64,000 bases of DNA from Dipteris shenzhenensis (Eukaryota; Polypodiophyta; Polypodiopsida; Gleicheniales), in the NCBI GenBank assembly GCA_047967505.1, contig CM106538.1. One strand, given 5' to 3'. The notes under the pieces were generated by a model. It had not been told where the DNA came from. It did not search any database and saw only the letters and a program-made list of their open reading frames with translations. The stretch's first letter is position 1; each line of letters opens with the position of its first letter. Positions 34,466-44,309 of the stretch are shown here, piece by piece. Made by a program: the position numbers and the translations under genes.

Positions 34466-34960
34466 ATTCCTCTTACCCTTCAGGATCTATGGTACTGGTG
34501 ACCAATGAAAAAAATCTTTTACAAAGCTTGCTGTGTTGTGAGTACTTGCTTAGCTAACTCGTGTGCTAGCTCTAGGACTTTGCTGCCGCATTCCAAGACT
34601 TGCTTCCCAACTTTTTGGTTGATTGTTCCAACAGGTTTTTAGGTTGTCCATGCTGTCCCTATATTTTCCTCTGATGTGTGCATTGGCTTGACATTTTAGG
34701 AGCATGTGCTGCTCATTTTCTACCTCCCTTGTGGGGCAGATTTTGCAGATTCTTGCATCCCTTGGGATCCTAGGGTCTTGCCCACCTGCCCCTCTCCACC
34801 TCTAGGTCATGTGAGCTGGTTCTCATTTTTCAGATTAGATAACTTTTGAACATTGATATATCCTCCTCGAGGTATTTTTGCATTTCATGTCCCTCCATCA
34901 GATTGATTTGCTATTTATAAAACTGCATTTTCGTCCCTGGGTCTTGCCATAGTTTTCGTA
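34434..34960 (-). mobile_element. LINE 3' end ending in (TC)n
   Basis: GA tract 34434-34462 borders the element's 3' end (minus strand: CATAGATCCTGAAGGG...ATATCC then (TC)n). About 34790-34640 encodes DPRIPRDARICKICPTRE and NEQHMLLKC, the C-x2-C...H-x4-C domain that follows LINE RTs. Frames are broken elsewhere. Confidence 0.8.
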
Positions 34961-35047
34961 GCATTTTTAACGATACTAGATTTCTGAGTTCACCTATATT
35001 GTCTGGTATATCAGCAGCCTTTATGCCCAATAATTCCATCCTTTTTG

Positions 35048-35159
35048 CGTTATATGGAGGGGGGCATGCGCGCATGCACATACACACACACAGAGTTTAT
35101 TAAAGTCTTTGGAAGACAGATGGGTCTATGAGATTGTGAGAAACCTGATACAAAAAGCT

Positions 35160-35160
<1 letters not shown>
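35048..35160 (-). mobile_element. LINE 3' end ending in (TG)n
   Basis: 35094-35160 on the minus strand reads TTTTTGTATCAGG, CACAATCTCATAGACCC and GTCTTCCAAAGACTTTAATA, then TGTGTGTG. GTCTT-CCA-AAGAC is a hairpin. The + strand copy at 58908-58966 is its close relative but is followed by (TTTC)n. Confidence 0.65.
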
Positions 35161-35162
<2 letters not shown>

Positions 35163-35209
<47 letters not shown>

Positions 35210-35700
35210 GATTGTATTAAATTTCTCGTGAGACCTTGCAAGATCTATGGGACTGGTGACCACTATTGAACTACATAGTGGTCAGTTACATCCAGTGATA
35301 GACAATTTTCACAGATCTTTTCTATGTTGTGAGTCTCTGCTGAGTTATTTTGTGTGCTAATTTGCTACGATGCCCCAAGATTTCTTTTATGTAGCTTCCA
35401 AGGTTGTGGGCTGGCTGTTCCAATAGTTATTTCTAATATCTCCATGTCTCTCCCTGATGTGTGCATATGGCTCAGCATTTCAACAGCATGTGCTGCTCGC
35501 TTCTATTTTCCTGTCCTATGTTTCCCCCGTAGGACAGATTTTGCATAATCTTCCCTCTCCTGGAATTTTGGGCCGCATCCATTTGCCTCGTCCTCTTCTA
35601 GCTCATGTGATTTAGTCCTTAGTTTGCATATTAAATGCCTGTTAAATATTGAAATGTCTTCCCCACAATATTTCTATAAGAGATTCCAAAGATATGGTAT
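35163..35700 (-). mobile_element. LINE 3' end ending in (TC)n, second copy
   Basis: GA tract 35163-35203, then 35204-35250 with CATAGATCTTGCAAGGTCTC and AATTTAATACAATC on the minus strand. About 35560-35400 is a decayed relative of the zinc domain at 34.7 kb (AAAATCTGTCCTAC, GAGCAGCACATGCT). More decayed than the 34.4-kb copy. Confidence 0.7.
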
Positions 35701-35872
35701 TGTAGGCATAAAGTCAACCCCATGGTTGACTAGTAGTACTTAGGTACTATATATACCAAGTACTTGTATTGTTTCATTTGAACATTTCTATTGGAGCTTT
35801 CTTGTGTGTGCACTCTTGCTCACTTGTGTTCACAACTTGTCTCCACTTTGTTCCTACATTTGGTATCAGAGC
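35701..35872 (+). mobile_element. Short LTR and primer-binding site
   Basis: TGTAGGCATAAAG...TTCCTACA (35701-35858, 158 bp, TG...CA) with a TATATATA box, directly followed by TGGTATCAGAGCG (35861), a tRNA-iMet-type primer site. About 270 bp of leader follow and then the LTR of the next element begins at 36141, so this copy is truncated. The short LTR would suit a copia or TRIM-type element. Confidence 0.65.
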
Positions 35873-36140
35873 GCTTTCGTCTCTAGAGCCCATTCCCGTG
35901 CTTGCTTCCAGACTCCTGCAAGCTTGGTGCTTCAATGCGTGTTCTTGGTTCTCACATTCAGCTCTCCAGCTTTTGCTTGAGGTAGCTCCCAAAGTCCAGC
36001 GACTATTTTTTGACCTTTTGAGGTCCGATTTTGACGTTTTTTGAAATTTCCGAGCTGCCCGCATACAAACAAGCCTGTCCCTCTTTTTTGTTAAAAAAAA
36101 AAGCAAGTCTGTCCCACACCATTTCACGTGGGAATTTTTT
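35873..36140 (+). other. Truncated leader behind the short LTR
   Basis: No coding motif. Ends at the LTR of the chromovirus-type element. Contains an A10 run and a T6 run near 36085-36101. Confidence 0.4.
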
Positions 36141-36602
36141 TGACACATACATTTCCTACTTACTACAGCAGATCACGGGAGTAGCACCACAGAATATCCT
36201 CCCAGCCAAATCCTGTTGAAGCGTGAGAGCTCTCAGAGAAGTCGAAATCAGCAGAATCACGTAACAGTTCATTCTCCTTCTCTCACTAACTCCAACAAGC
36301 CCCATCTCCCTAGATGGATCTAGATGCCACATGTCATCATCATAGGGCCTTTCCTAATGCATCTTTTCACCCCTCTCTTGGGATACTTTAATTTCCTTCG
36401 CCCCTAGGCACATTGCTTGCATTAGGCCCTTGGCCTTAGATCCACCTAGTCTGGTGCTATCAGCCCTCACCTAGGACCTTGACATTAATTCCCTCCCGAT
36501 CATTTACATGAAGCGCAAACAGATATATTACAAACATAGATCCTTTAAGGGAAATGTCGACTGATTCTTCCGAGGTCATGCTACCTCGGCTAGAGCATAA
36601 CA
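36141..36602 (-). repeat. 3' LTR of the chromovirus-type gypsy element (element 3)
   Basis: On the minus strand it starts TGTTATGCTCTAGCC after the PPT GAAGAGGGAAGGAA (36616-36603). It matches 60381-60841 in inverted orientation over its length, which fixes the boundaries (about 462 bp). Confidence 0.85.
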
Positions 36603-36655
36603 TTCCTTCCCTCTTCAGACATCAGCGTCCTCGATGATAAAGTCTGGGAACACTC

Positions 36656-36931
36656 TCCACAACTAGTATATGGATTCCCAGGTAGCTTCTGATAGAGGTT
36701 GACCATGCCATGCAACCAACACCGTGGGTATCTTCCGATTGCGCACTTGCATTGTTCCTCGGTCCAGGATTCTTGTTGGTTTGCGCCTTGCATTATCCTC
36801 TATCTCTTGAAACAAAACCACACCTTCGATTAGTAAGTCACCTGTATGTAAAAATTTCTTTAAGCGCGAAACATGAAAAACTGGATGCACCTTGCAACCC
36901 TGTGGCAATTCTAATTTATAGGCTACCTTGC
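36656..36931 (-). pseudogene. Integrase C-terminal domain and chromodomain
   Basis: Encodes VHPVFHVSRLKKFLHTGD, then PTRILDRGTMQVRNRKIPTV and LVAWHGQPLSEATWESIY. The last part is a chromodomain (the V-W-x-G...A-T-W-E signature), the module that directs chromovirus integration to marked chromatin. The RT frame runs into this segment at about 36935 through a large deletion. Confidence 0.85.
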
Positions 36932-39303
36932 CTATTCTATCATAAGCATGACGAATGTAGCTAGAGCATTGGTAAGTCCAAAGGGCATTACCAAAAACTC
37001 ATAATGACCAAACCTGCTTCTGAAAGTGGTTTTATGCACATCCTCAGCTCTAATCCGGATTTGATGGTAGCCATACTTAAGATCTATCTTGCTGAAAATC
37101 ACGGCTCCATGTAATGCATCTAGCAAATCATCAATCCAAGCCATCGGATACCTATGCTTAACAATGATATTATTCAATGCTCTGTACTCTATACAGAGGC
37201 GAAACGTATCATCCTTTTTCTTCTTTAATATCACTGGCGAAGCAAAAGGTGAGAAACTTGGTTGAATCTGCCCCAACTTGAGGTATTCTTCCAGTTGTCT
37301 ACGCACCTCCGCCTTTTCAGTAAAACTCATTCTATAGGGAGGTCTATTTACAGGTTCTGCCCCCGGGATCAGTTCAATCTTATGCTGAACATTCCGCTCT
37401 GGAGGTAACCCATAAGGTAACTCATCCCTAAAACAGTCAGAGAACTCCTCTGCTATAAGATTAGCCAGCTTGGCCATCTCACCACTTTGCGCAACATCAG
37501 TGCTAGCCGAAGAATCATCAACCGGCTCTACCGATGCTGTACAAAGGAATAAAAACTCTTCTTGAGCTTTTCGGATTTCCATCACGGAAACCAACGGTCC
37601 CTGAGGTATATCTTTTTCACCTCGTAAGACATAAAGCACATCATTCATCTTGAATTGATATACGTGCTTTTTCCAATCAATGGCTGGATTCTTCCTAGAA
37701 TGCCACGCCATACCCAGGGCTATATCTGCATGAGCAAGCTTAGTCATTTCAAAATCAAGCTTCTCAGCATAGTCCTGAATACGAAGCTCCAACTGGGTAA
37801 CCCTTTGGTCCCATACTTCAGTTGAACTTCCATCTGCCATCCTGACTGTATACGCATAGTCAGATGGGCTAGTCTTTAACTTCAGCCTCTTCACAAGCTT
37901 GGAGTTAATTACATTGTGAGCTGACGCCGAGTCAAACAACACAATGACATCATGATTGGCCACTTGCCCTTTCATCTTAATTAACTCCGTATCATTAAAG
38001 GTTGTATACTTCGTTGTTGTGGACTTAGATAGGATGTTATTAGGTGCACTCGTTACTAGCTTAGCAACAGACACACATAACAAACAAGGTCCTGACCTCT
38101 GAGAAGATCTCGCTAGCTGAATCTGCATTTGTTTCGCTCTGGGACTTCCCTCCATTTCCACGTCGCATTCTGAGACTACCATCTCAGCCATCCAACGATC
38201 CTTATTTCGTGGACAATCCTTCCACTGATGAGGCTGAAGGCAACCAAAACACAAGCCTTCTCTCCTTGCTTTTTCTCTTTGCTCTGGGTTTAAGGGAGAC
38301 TTAGACCAAGCCCGGGCTGCCATTGGTGTTACTTTCCTCTTCACTCCAATGCTGGTACTTGATTTAGGAGTTTCAGCTGGTTTCGCCTGCTTGGCTTGAC
38401 CACTCGGCTGAGAACCACTCCCTTTACTAATCCACTTCTTCTTAAACCCAGATTTCTTCTGATACCCATACTGGGTTCCAACCTGCGCAAACCCACTTGG
38501 CCTGCTGCCCTTGGCATCTTCATAGTTCAGGGCTATGGCTATTGCATCATCCAACGTGTTCGCATACTTAGCTCGGACTTCCATTTTAATCCGATCATTC
38601 AATCCAAATATGAAATCTTTCACTTGGATTGATTGAGGTAGGGGTTCATCAACCTTCATTACGCTCTCTCGAAACTTATCAGTGTATTCTGCCACTGACA
38701 AATTTCTCTGACGAAGGTTCCTATACTGATCCCAAGCTCGGGATGCTTTGTCAGGAGGTAAGAAGTGTTTCCTAAATTCTCTTTTAAACTCCTCCCAGGT
38801 AGTGGATGCTATACCATCTTTCTGTTGCTTAATCCACCACCTATCCGCTGCCTCACTAAACATGTGGGTGGCCTCGCGGATTTTCTTGATATCATTTCTG
38901 ATTTCACAAATGGCGAACGCCTCGTCCCATTTGTGCAACCAGGTCTCAATGATATCGGAACTATGGTCATTCATCCGACCAGAATACTTTTCCGGCCTAT
39001 AATTGGCAATATTAGGACTTTAGCCCTCCTAGGCTCGACTGTATGGACACTAGACTCCAGTTCCATCGGAGCCTTTCCTTTCTCATCTCGAGAAGGTCTG
39101 GTAGACATACTGTGTATCACTCTTCTAAGTTCAGACTGCTCTGCATTTTCCTGTAACTGTTGCGCTAATAACTGTTGCAAGGCATCCTCAAGTAATGCAA
39201 TCTTGCCAGATAAGGTGTGAACTACTGGGCGCGACACCTGCTGGGTCGGTTGGACTCCTGACTCTACAGGGTCCATCCTGGAAGCTCCTTCTTCTACTTC
39301 CAT
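36932..39303 (-). pseudogene. Gag-Pol of element 3
   Basis: 39303-38971 is the N-terminal Gag (helical, ALLEDALQQLLAQQL-like, Gln-rich); a frameshift near 39020 leads into the 680-codon frame 38974-36932. This holds the capsid ([34 protein letters not shown]), an intact knuckle [13 protein letters not shown], protease [13 protein letters not shown] (D-S-A instead of D-S/T-G) and RT to [12 protein letters not shown]. The frame leaves RT before the YxDD box. Confidence 0.88.
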
Positions 39304-40262
39304 TCAGGTCAATGGGTGTTTTGTTTTATTTTGTGGGGTTTTAAAAAAAAATAACACCGCTAGAACACTGTATTTACAAACTGACAAAATTCAGTGTACT
39401 GGCACTCTGACACAATTTCCTATTCTAGGGAATACCTGCAATCCCACATGCACACTGACTAGGCACTTGACACAGGCATAACCCAATTACCGCTTTTCCC
39501 TATACTAGGGAAATTCCTGCAAATAAACTGACTTTACCATAAAGGCATATGCACAAGCATAGTCTCCCAGATTGCCCACAGGAATTTTAAGAAGTCGAAA
39601 AAAATCCCAAGTATGCTATGTACCTTGTTATGGCATTGAACCTTCATGCAGACTAAACATTCACGAGACCCTCTTCATGCAAGCGGAGCATCAACAAAGA
39701 CTAAGGTCGGGGGGGAAAAAAAAACACAGAATTGACGAATGTCAAAGAAAGCTCCCTGGTTGATTCGCCTCTGCATACAGCTCGCACTATCTGCTAATTC
39801 ATCACGGTCCCCTGTGACTACGATCTTCGTGCTACTTGATTGCATCACGCTGTCCCGATCGTCAGCCTATTGCCTGCTCTCTATTTTCACAGGCTCCCAA
39901 CCCCGTGCGTCGCCCATCGCCACGTATCGCATCGAAGGCCTCCCCGTGACTTCAGATTTAACCAAGTGAAACGATCTTATTCTTGATCTGTAGGCTTTGT
40001 GATGTGGCTTGCTTCTGTGATTGCTATTATCCCTCCAGGTCTGTCTCTTCCCGTTCAAGCTAGAGGGTGTGTCTACAGCCCTCATGTGAGTGTCCCCTAG
40101 GGGTCGGGTGTGAAGAATCATGTCCTTTGACTCTCTCGTGTCTGATTCTGTTTTGTCCTTGGCTCAAGTCATGGGAGAAAAAATCCATGATCATGCTCTG
40201 CCTGGGTTCGGTCGGTCCCTCACGTGCTTTCTTCTGTGTTTGTATGAGCTGATCTATGTGTC
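39304..40262 (-). other. Leader of element 3, truncated
   Basis: 39304-39600 corresponds to the inverted leader at about 61240-61527 (the shared CTATACTAGGGAA-type words and A/T run). To the right, similarity to the other copy fades and no LTR or primer site is found. No independent gene. Confidence 0.55.
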
Positions 40263-40565
40263 TTAGGGCCTCAAGACGGAAGATAGCCGCACATTGTTTG
40301 CCAAGAACTCACTAAGTGGGCCAAAAGCAGCGCTAAAAAGACAATGGTGCCGTCCACGGATCTCATAGATGATAGAATATAGGGCATCTAAAAGCATAGT
40401 GATCCTCTGTCTCGGTCTCATGCATATCACATAAAGTGCGAATCCATTATCACGTGGGATGTCCTCTCCTCGCCCTGTCTCAACCCGTAGCCTATGTGAA
40501 GATACCCGGAAGTGACCAATTGAGATCCTCAGGGCATGAGGATCTTTGTAGAAGCTGATTTTCAC
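40263..40565 (-). mobile_element. LINE C-terminal zinc-domain remnant
   Basis: HALRISIGHFRVSSHRLRVE and YEIRGRHHCLF match HALRISIGQMWVLSHQLRIE and YEIRGRNHCFF of 57811-58053, but the Cys/His positions between them have decayed. 40566-40970 has no recognised gene. Confidence 0.75.
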
Positions 40566-40970
40566 TGAAAATTGAGTAGGTGCTAACCAGGTCCTGTTTG
40601 TATGGAGTTCTGATGCGAAGCTTGTAACCTTTTCCTGCCAGCCATTTTTGTCAGGAATTCAATTACCTGTTTTCCTTCATTAGGCTGATGCCCAAATTTC
40701 AATTGTACGCATATTTTATGAAGAAGCAATTGCTAAGAAACAACCCATGTAGTGCTGTAATCATTTGGCCTTCTTCATATGTGGCCATCAGCATTTGACT
40801 GTGCTTTAGGTTGTAATTTAGGCAGCTAAGTTAATAGACATCTTTGGTAAATATCTTTTTCATAAGGCTTCTAATCACACACAGGTCTCATCTTGGGACA
40901 TGCTTGGCTCTGGTTGGAGTTTTGATCAGTATTTTCTTTTAGACATTGCAGTTTATTACAGCTTGATTGA

Positions 40971-41342
40971 TTGCTTGGGCGGTCACCTCTTGAGATGCAA
41001 GCGGGATGGATGGAGCCTCAAGGCTATACTGAAACGGTGGCGATTTGTCCATCTGTAGTCCCAAGCCTGCGAACCATCTGCGTATTCAAGCATACCAGCT
41101 CCTTTGGTCCCCCTCCACCTCCAATGTGATAGATGAGGTCGATCTAACCATGGCAGTTTGCATCGTTTGACTGGATTGCTTGGGCGGTCACCTCTTGAGA
41201 TGAAAGTGGGATGGATGGAGCCTCAAGGCTATACTGAAACGGTGGCAATTTGTCCATCTGTAGTCCCAAGCCTGGTGCCCCTCCACCTCCAATGTGATAG
41301 ATGAGGTCGAACTACCCATGGCAGTTTGCATCGTTTGACTGT
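40971..41342 (+). repeat. 205-bp tandem duplication
   Basis: TTGCTTGGGCGGTCACC starts at 40971 and 41176. The second unit lacks about 35 bp (between CCCAAGCCTG and CCCCTCCACC). 41343-41657 holds GGAGCAG/GAAGCAGG(T/G) words but no gene. Confidence 0.9.
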
Positions 41343-41657
41343 TGTGGTACCATATTTTGTGATGGGGCTGGAGCAGGGAAACATGGAAGTTTGGAGTGAT
41401 GACTGAGGCTGTTCTTGGAGCAGGTGTCAGTGACCTTTGAGTGACCTTGGAGGAGGCGGACTTAGGGCAAAGCAAAGTGGTGACCAGGATGACCAGGAAG
41501 CAGCTAGTTGGCATGGTACTTGAAGCAGGTTGGCACGATTCTTGAAGCAGGGTGTGACACGATTTTGGAGCAGTAGCTCCTTAGCACCAGGTTCTTGCGA
41601 GTGCTAAGGGGACTGAGGGAGCGAGGGAGGCAATGGGCTAAGGGGGAGGCGGGTGGA

Positions 41658-42059
41658 TAAAGAAAGAAAGAAAGAAAGATGTATTATCATCCGCGGGAGG
41701 CCTCGCGGGCCTATGGGACAAAGTGCACAAAAAGAAAACTCATACAAGCCTCAATGTGGAGCAACGGGTGCGCTAGGGCCCTTGCTGAGTACTAATCTAT
41801 ACTGGAGCTCAAGAAAAATCAAAATCAAATATAGACTGAAGCAAACTGAGAGCTGGGATTCAGAAGCTGAAGCCCGGTACCGTGGTGGCTCTCCGACGAG
41901 TTGTGAAGATATCTCGGATCTACATCTATTGCCCTGTGTCACGTTGTAGCGCTGCAGCGGGGGGCACGTTCTCCTCGATGTTTGAACCCGTTGAGCTATG
42001 TCCAGAGTGACCCCTCGTCTCTGTCCGCCTCCCTTGAGGAAAGCTGTGATAGGCCGGCC
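41658..42059 (-). mobile_element. LINE 3'-end copy 1, ending in (TTTC)n
   Basis: Bounded left by (GAAA)n. On the minus strand the last part reads TTAGTACTCAGCAAGGGCCC, GGCTTGTATGAG, ACTTTGTCCCATAGGCCCG and CCGCG-AGGCCTCC-CGCGG, a hairpin, then ATAATACATC(TTTC)n. The + strand copy at about 58665-58790 shares these blocks and lies behind a LINE zinc domain, so this is a 5'-truncated LINE. Confidence 0.78.
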
Positions 42060-42060
42060 C

Positions 42061-42410
42061 GAGAGAGAGAGAAAGAAAGAAAGAAAGAAAGTGTATTATT
42101 GTCCACTAAAGGCCAAAATGGGCCCATGGGACATCAAGAACTCTGCATACAAGATAGCACAAAATCAACGTGCCACAAAGAAGAGGCATCGTCGAATATC
42201 ATCTAAGTGCTACGCAATACAATGCAAGTGAAAGTACATAATGTCAAATCTGAGCCTAAATACAAAGTAAACTAGATGCAAGGAAACCGCCCCTGGGTGC
42301 AAAATGGGGGGATGAGTACAATATGCCAATGCAAAGATACAAGTCCAGGTGTCACGGAGTCTGAGAACCAAAATAATACTGGAAATCCTGTCCATCGACT
42401 CTGCCTCCTG

Positions 42411-42412
<2 letters not shown>
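42061..42412 (-). mobile_element. LINE 3'-end copy 2, ending in (TTTC)n(TC)n
   Basis: Bounded left by (GA)n(GAAA)n at 42061-42090. The 3' end keeps TCCCATGGGCC, a CCATT/AGTGG hairpin around TTGGCCTTT and ACAATAATACAC. The body has diverged from copies 1 and 3. Confidence 0.7.
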
Positions 42413-42413
<1 letters not shown>

Positions 42414-42461
<48 letters not shown>

Positions 42462-42848
42462 CTACGGGAGGCCTCGTAGGCATGGGACCAGGTGCACACA
42501 AGAAATAGACTCATACAAGCATCAATGGGCTGGAGCAAAGGGCACGCTGGGGCCTTGCTGAGTACTAATCTATACTAGCAAAATCATAATGATCATAATC
42601 ATAATAATCCGAATCAATCACGTACAAACTGAATCACGTCAGCCTTTGAGCTGGGACTCAAAAACTGAAGCTCGGTACAGTGATGGCTCTCTAGTGAGCT
42701 GTGAAAATATATCGTATTTGCGTCTATCGAGCTGTCTTGCGATGTGGTGGGGGACGGGGTCTCTTTGATATCTAAACTTCTGGGCTATGTCCAGAGTGGC
42801 CTCTCGACTCTATCGATCACCCTTGAGAAATGCTGTCCCTGGGGAGGG
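42414..42848 (-). mobile_element. LINE 3'-end copy 3, ending in (TC)n
   Basis: Bounded left by a (GA)22-type tract (42414-42460) and right by another (42849-42880). Closely related to copy 1 along its body (ACTCATACAAGC, TTGCTGAGTACTAATCTATACT, GGGCTATGTCCAGAGTG). The terminal hairpin is CTACG-AGGCCTCC-CGTAG, with two compensating base-pair changes against copy 1. Confidence 0.8.
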
Positions 42849-42883
<35 letters not shown>

Positions 42884-42960
42884 ACGTCTTTGGTTTGAAT
42901 ATGCAGGCATGCGTGTGTGTGTGTGTGCGCGTGTGAGTGTAGTGTGTGTGTGTGAGAGAG
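42849..42960. repeat. (GA)n then (GT)n microsatellites
   Basis: GA tract 42849-42880, a short LINE-end-like piece (TTAACGTCTTTGG), then a TG/GTGC/GTGAG tract at 42911-42960 that stands at the left edge of the LINE array. Confidence 0.9.
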
Positions 42961-43002
42961 GTCATACACACTTTCGATACACAATCTGACTGCCTCGAAG
43001 GT

Positions 43003-43691
43003 TTACAGATTTCTTCTTCCACAGCCATGGATTGACAAGCATGCCAACACTCTTTGGAATTTGGATAGGCCTTTATCTTGGTGGCAATCCCGTCTCATGA
43101 AAATCTGGAAAACAAAATTGCCATTGAAACAGAGGCTTTTCTTTTGGAGATGTATAGTGGGAGCCTTTTCCATTGGGGTGAAATTGGCAGCTCGCCGCAT
43201 TGCTTCTCCTTTCTGCCCCCGTTGCTCTCATCCTCGCGAGACAGTTCCTCACTTATTATGGTTTTGCCCGCACTCTCGCACATTGATCACTCAGGTTTCT
43301 CATTTACTGCGGCTTCGGTTCCCTTCTATCAGATTTGGGAAACTTTTCTGGATGTTTGGATGCTGCTCATCTCAGATGTCTCCATTACTCCTTTTCTTTC
43401 ATTGGACTCGCTTTTGGGTATTATGGACCATCTGGACACAGAGACTGCACTCTAGGATGGGTCAACAGTTTCCTCAGGCATATATTTTCTTCAGAATGTC
43501 CCTTAAGCAGTCTTTACATGACAGTATTGCTGCAAGGGATTTGGATGCTACTTGCCTTGAAGTGTTCTCTACTTGTTTTTGAGTTCTTCTATTGGGCTCT
43601 CTTTCGGAGTTCTTTGCTAGTGTGTGGGAGACCTCCCATATTGTAAATTTATGAGCATATAAATACAATGGATTTTACCAAAAAAAAAGAA
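43003..43691 (+). mobile_element. LINE copy a, 5'-truncated
   Basis: 43061-43582 encodes the end of ORF2: LPLKQRLFFWRCIVGAFSIG, then the zinc domain CPRCSHPRETVPHLLWFCPH (C-x2-C...H-x4-C) and a Trp-rich end (HWTRFWVLWTIWTQRL), to TGA 43580. A 3' UTR of about 100 bp ends ATACAATGGATTTTACC and an A-tail (43680-43688), followed by GTGTGTGTGAGAGAG. Confidence 0.88.
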
Positions 43692-43798
43692 GTGTGTGTG
43701 AGAGAGGCAATGTGTGTGTTGAGAGAGGGTGTGTTGAGAGAGGAGCAGAGAGACGGTGAGACGAAGGTACCTGCTACCCTCCCAGGATTCTCCCCCTC

Positions 43799-44256
43799 CG
43801 TCCGTACGTCCGTACGATCGTCGTACGGACTCTCCCGACGTGCAGGCCCGTACACCCCGTTGTCTTTCCGTACGTATCGTACGTCCTTGTCAGCCCTATT
43901 GTACGACGTTGACACCTTCCGTGCACCCAGCCTCCCCGTACCACCCTGCTCCTTCCCGTACAATTCCGTACTTTTTCGTGAGCACCCTCTGTCCGTACAG
44001 AATCCATGTATTTCTTTTCCCGCTGTTCAGTACAGGTTCCTCCGTACAGCTTTTCCCGTACAGCCAGTCTTCGTCCGTACAGCAATTTTCGTACATTTCC
44101 TCTCGCTGTTTCGTACAGCCTATCCGTATAGGTCTTTCCGTACAGGCTTTTCTGTACAGGTCTTTCCGTACAGCTTATCCCTTCCGTAAAGCCCCTCTGT
44201 GCAGCCTCTGCCGTACTGATCTACATTTTTACCCTGTGCCTCTCCGTACGTTTTCT
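43799..44256 (+). promoter_or_regulatory. CGTAC-rich 5' leader of LINE b
   Basis: I count 19 CGTAC pentamers in about 450 bp, mostly as (T/C)CCGTACAG or CCGTACG, plus further GTACs. GTAC is the core bound by plant SBP-box (SPL/CRR1) factors, with CCGTAC a preferred form. Shared with copies d and f; since these LINEs lack any other upstream region, it probably carries their promoter. Function is inferred. Confidence 0.65.
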
Positions 44257-44309
44257 CTGTTTGCTTTGTCTTTCACTCTATTTCTCTCTTGCCTTGCCAT
44301 ACCTCAATG

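Larger units (their letters stand above)
36141..40000 (-). mobile_element. Chromovirus-type Ty3/gypsy element, deleted pol (element 3)
   Basis: 3' LTR, PPT, integrase tail with chromodomain, RT, protease, Gag and leader are present in this order from left to right. RNase H, most of integrase and the RT active site are deleted. No 5' LTR is found to the right, so the 5' end is truncated within the leader near 40 kb (exact end unsure). Same family as the + strand copy at 60.4-64 kb. Confidence 0.88.

Noticed and set aside
41640-42850. The three repeats as tRNA-derived SINEs
   Set aside because: TAGCTCAACGG and GGTTCAAACAT in copy 1 look like Pol III boxes A and B but are adjacent instead of 30-40 bp apart and not kept in copy 3. 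Homology to the 3' end behind a LINE zinc domain explains them better.
43799-44256. CGTAC repeats as a CRISPR-like or tandem array
   Set aside because: The repeated word is only 5-8 bp with irregular spacing and lies in the leader of a LINE. Better seen as clustered binding motifs.
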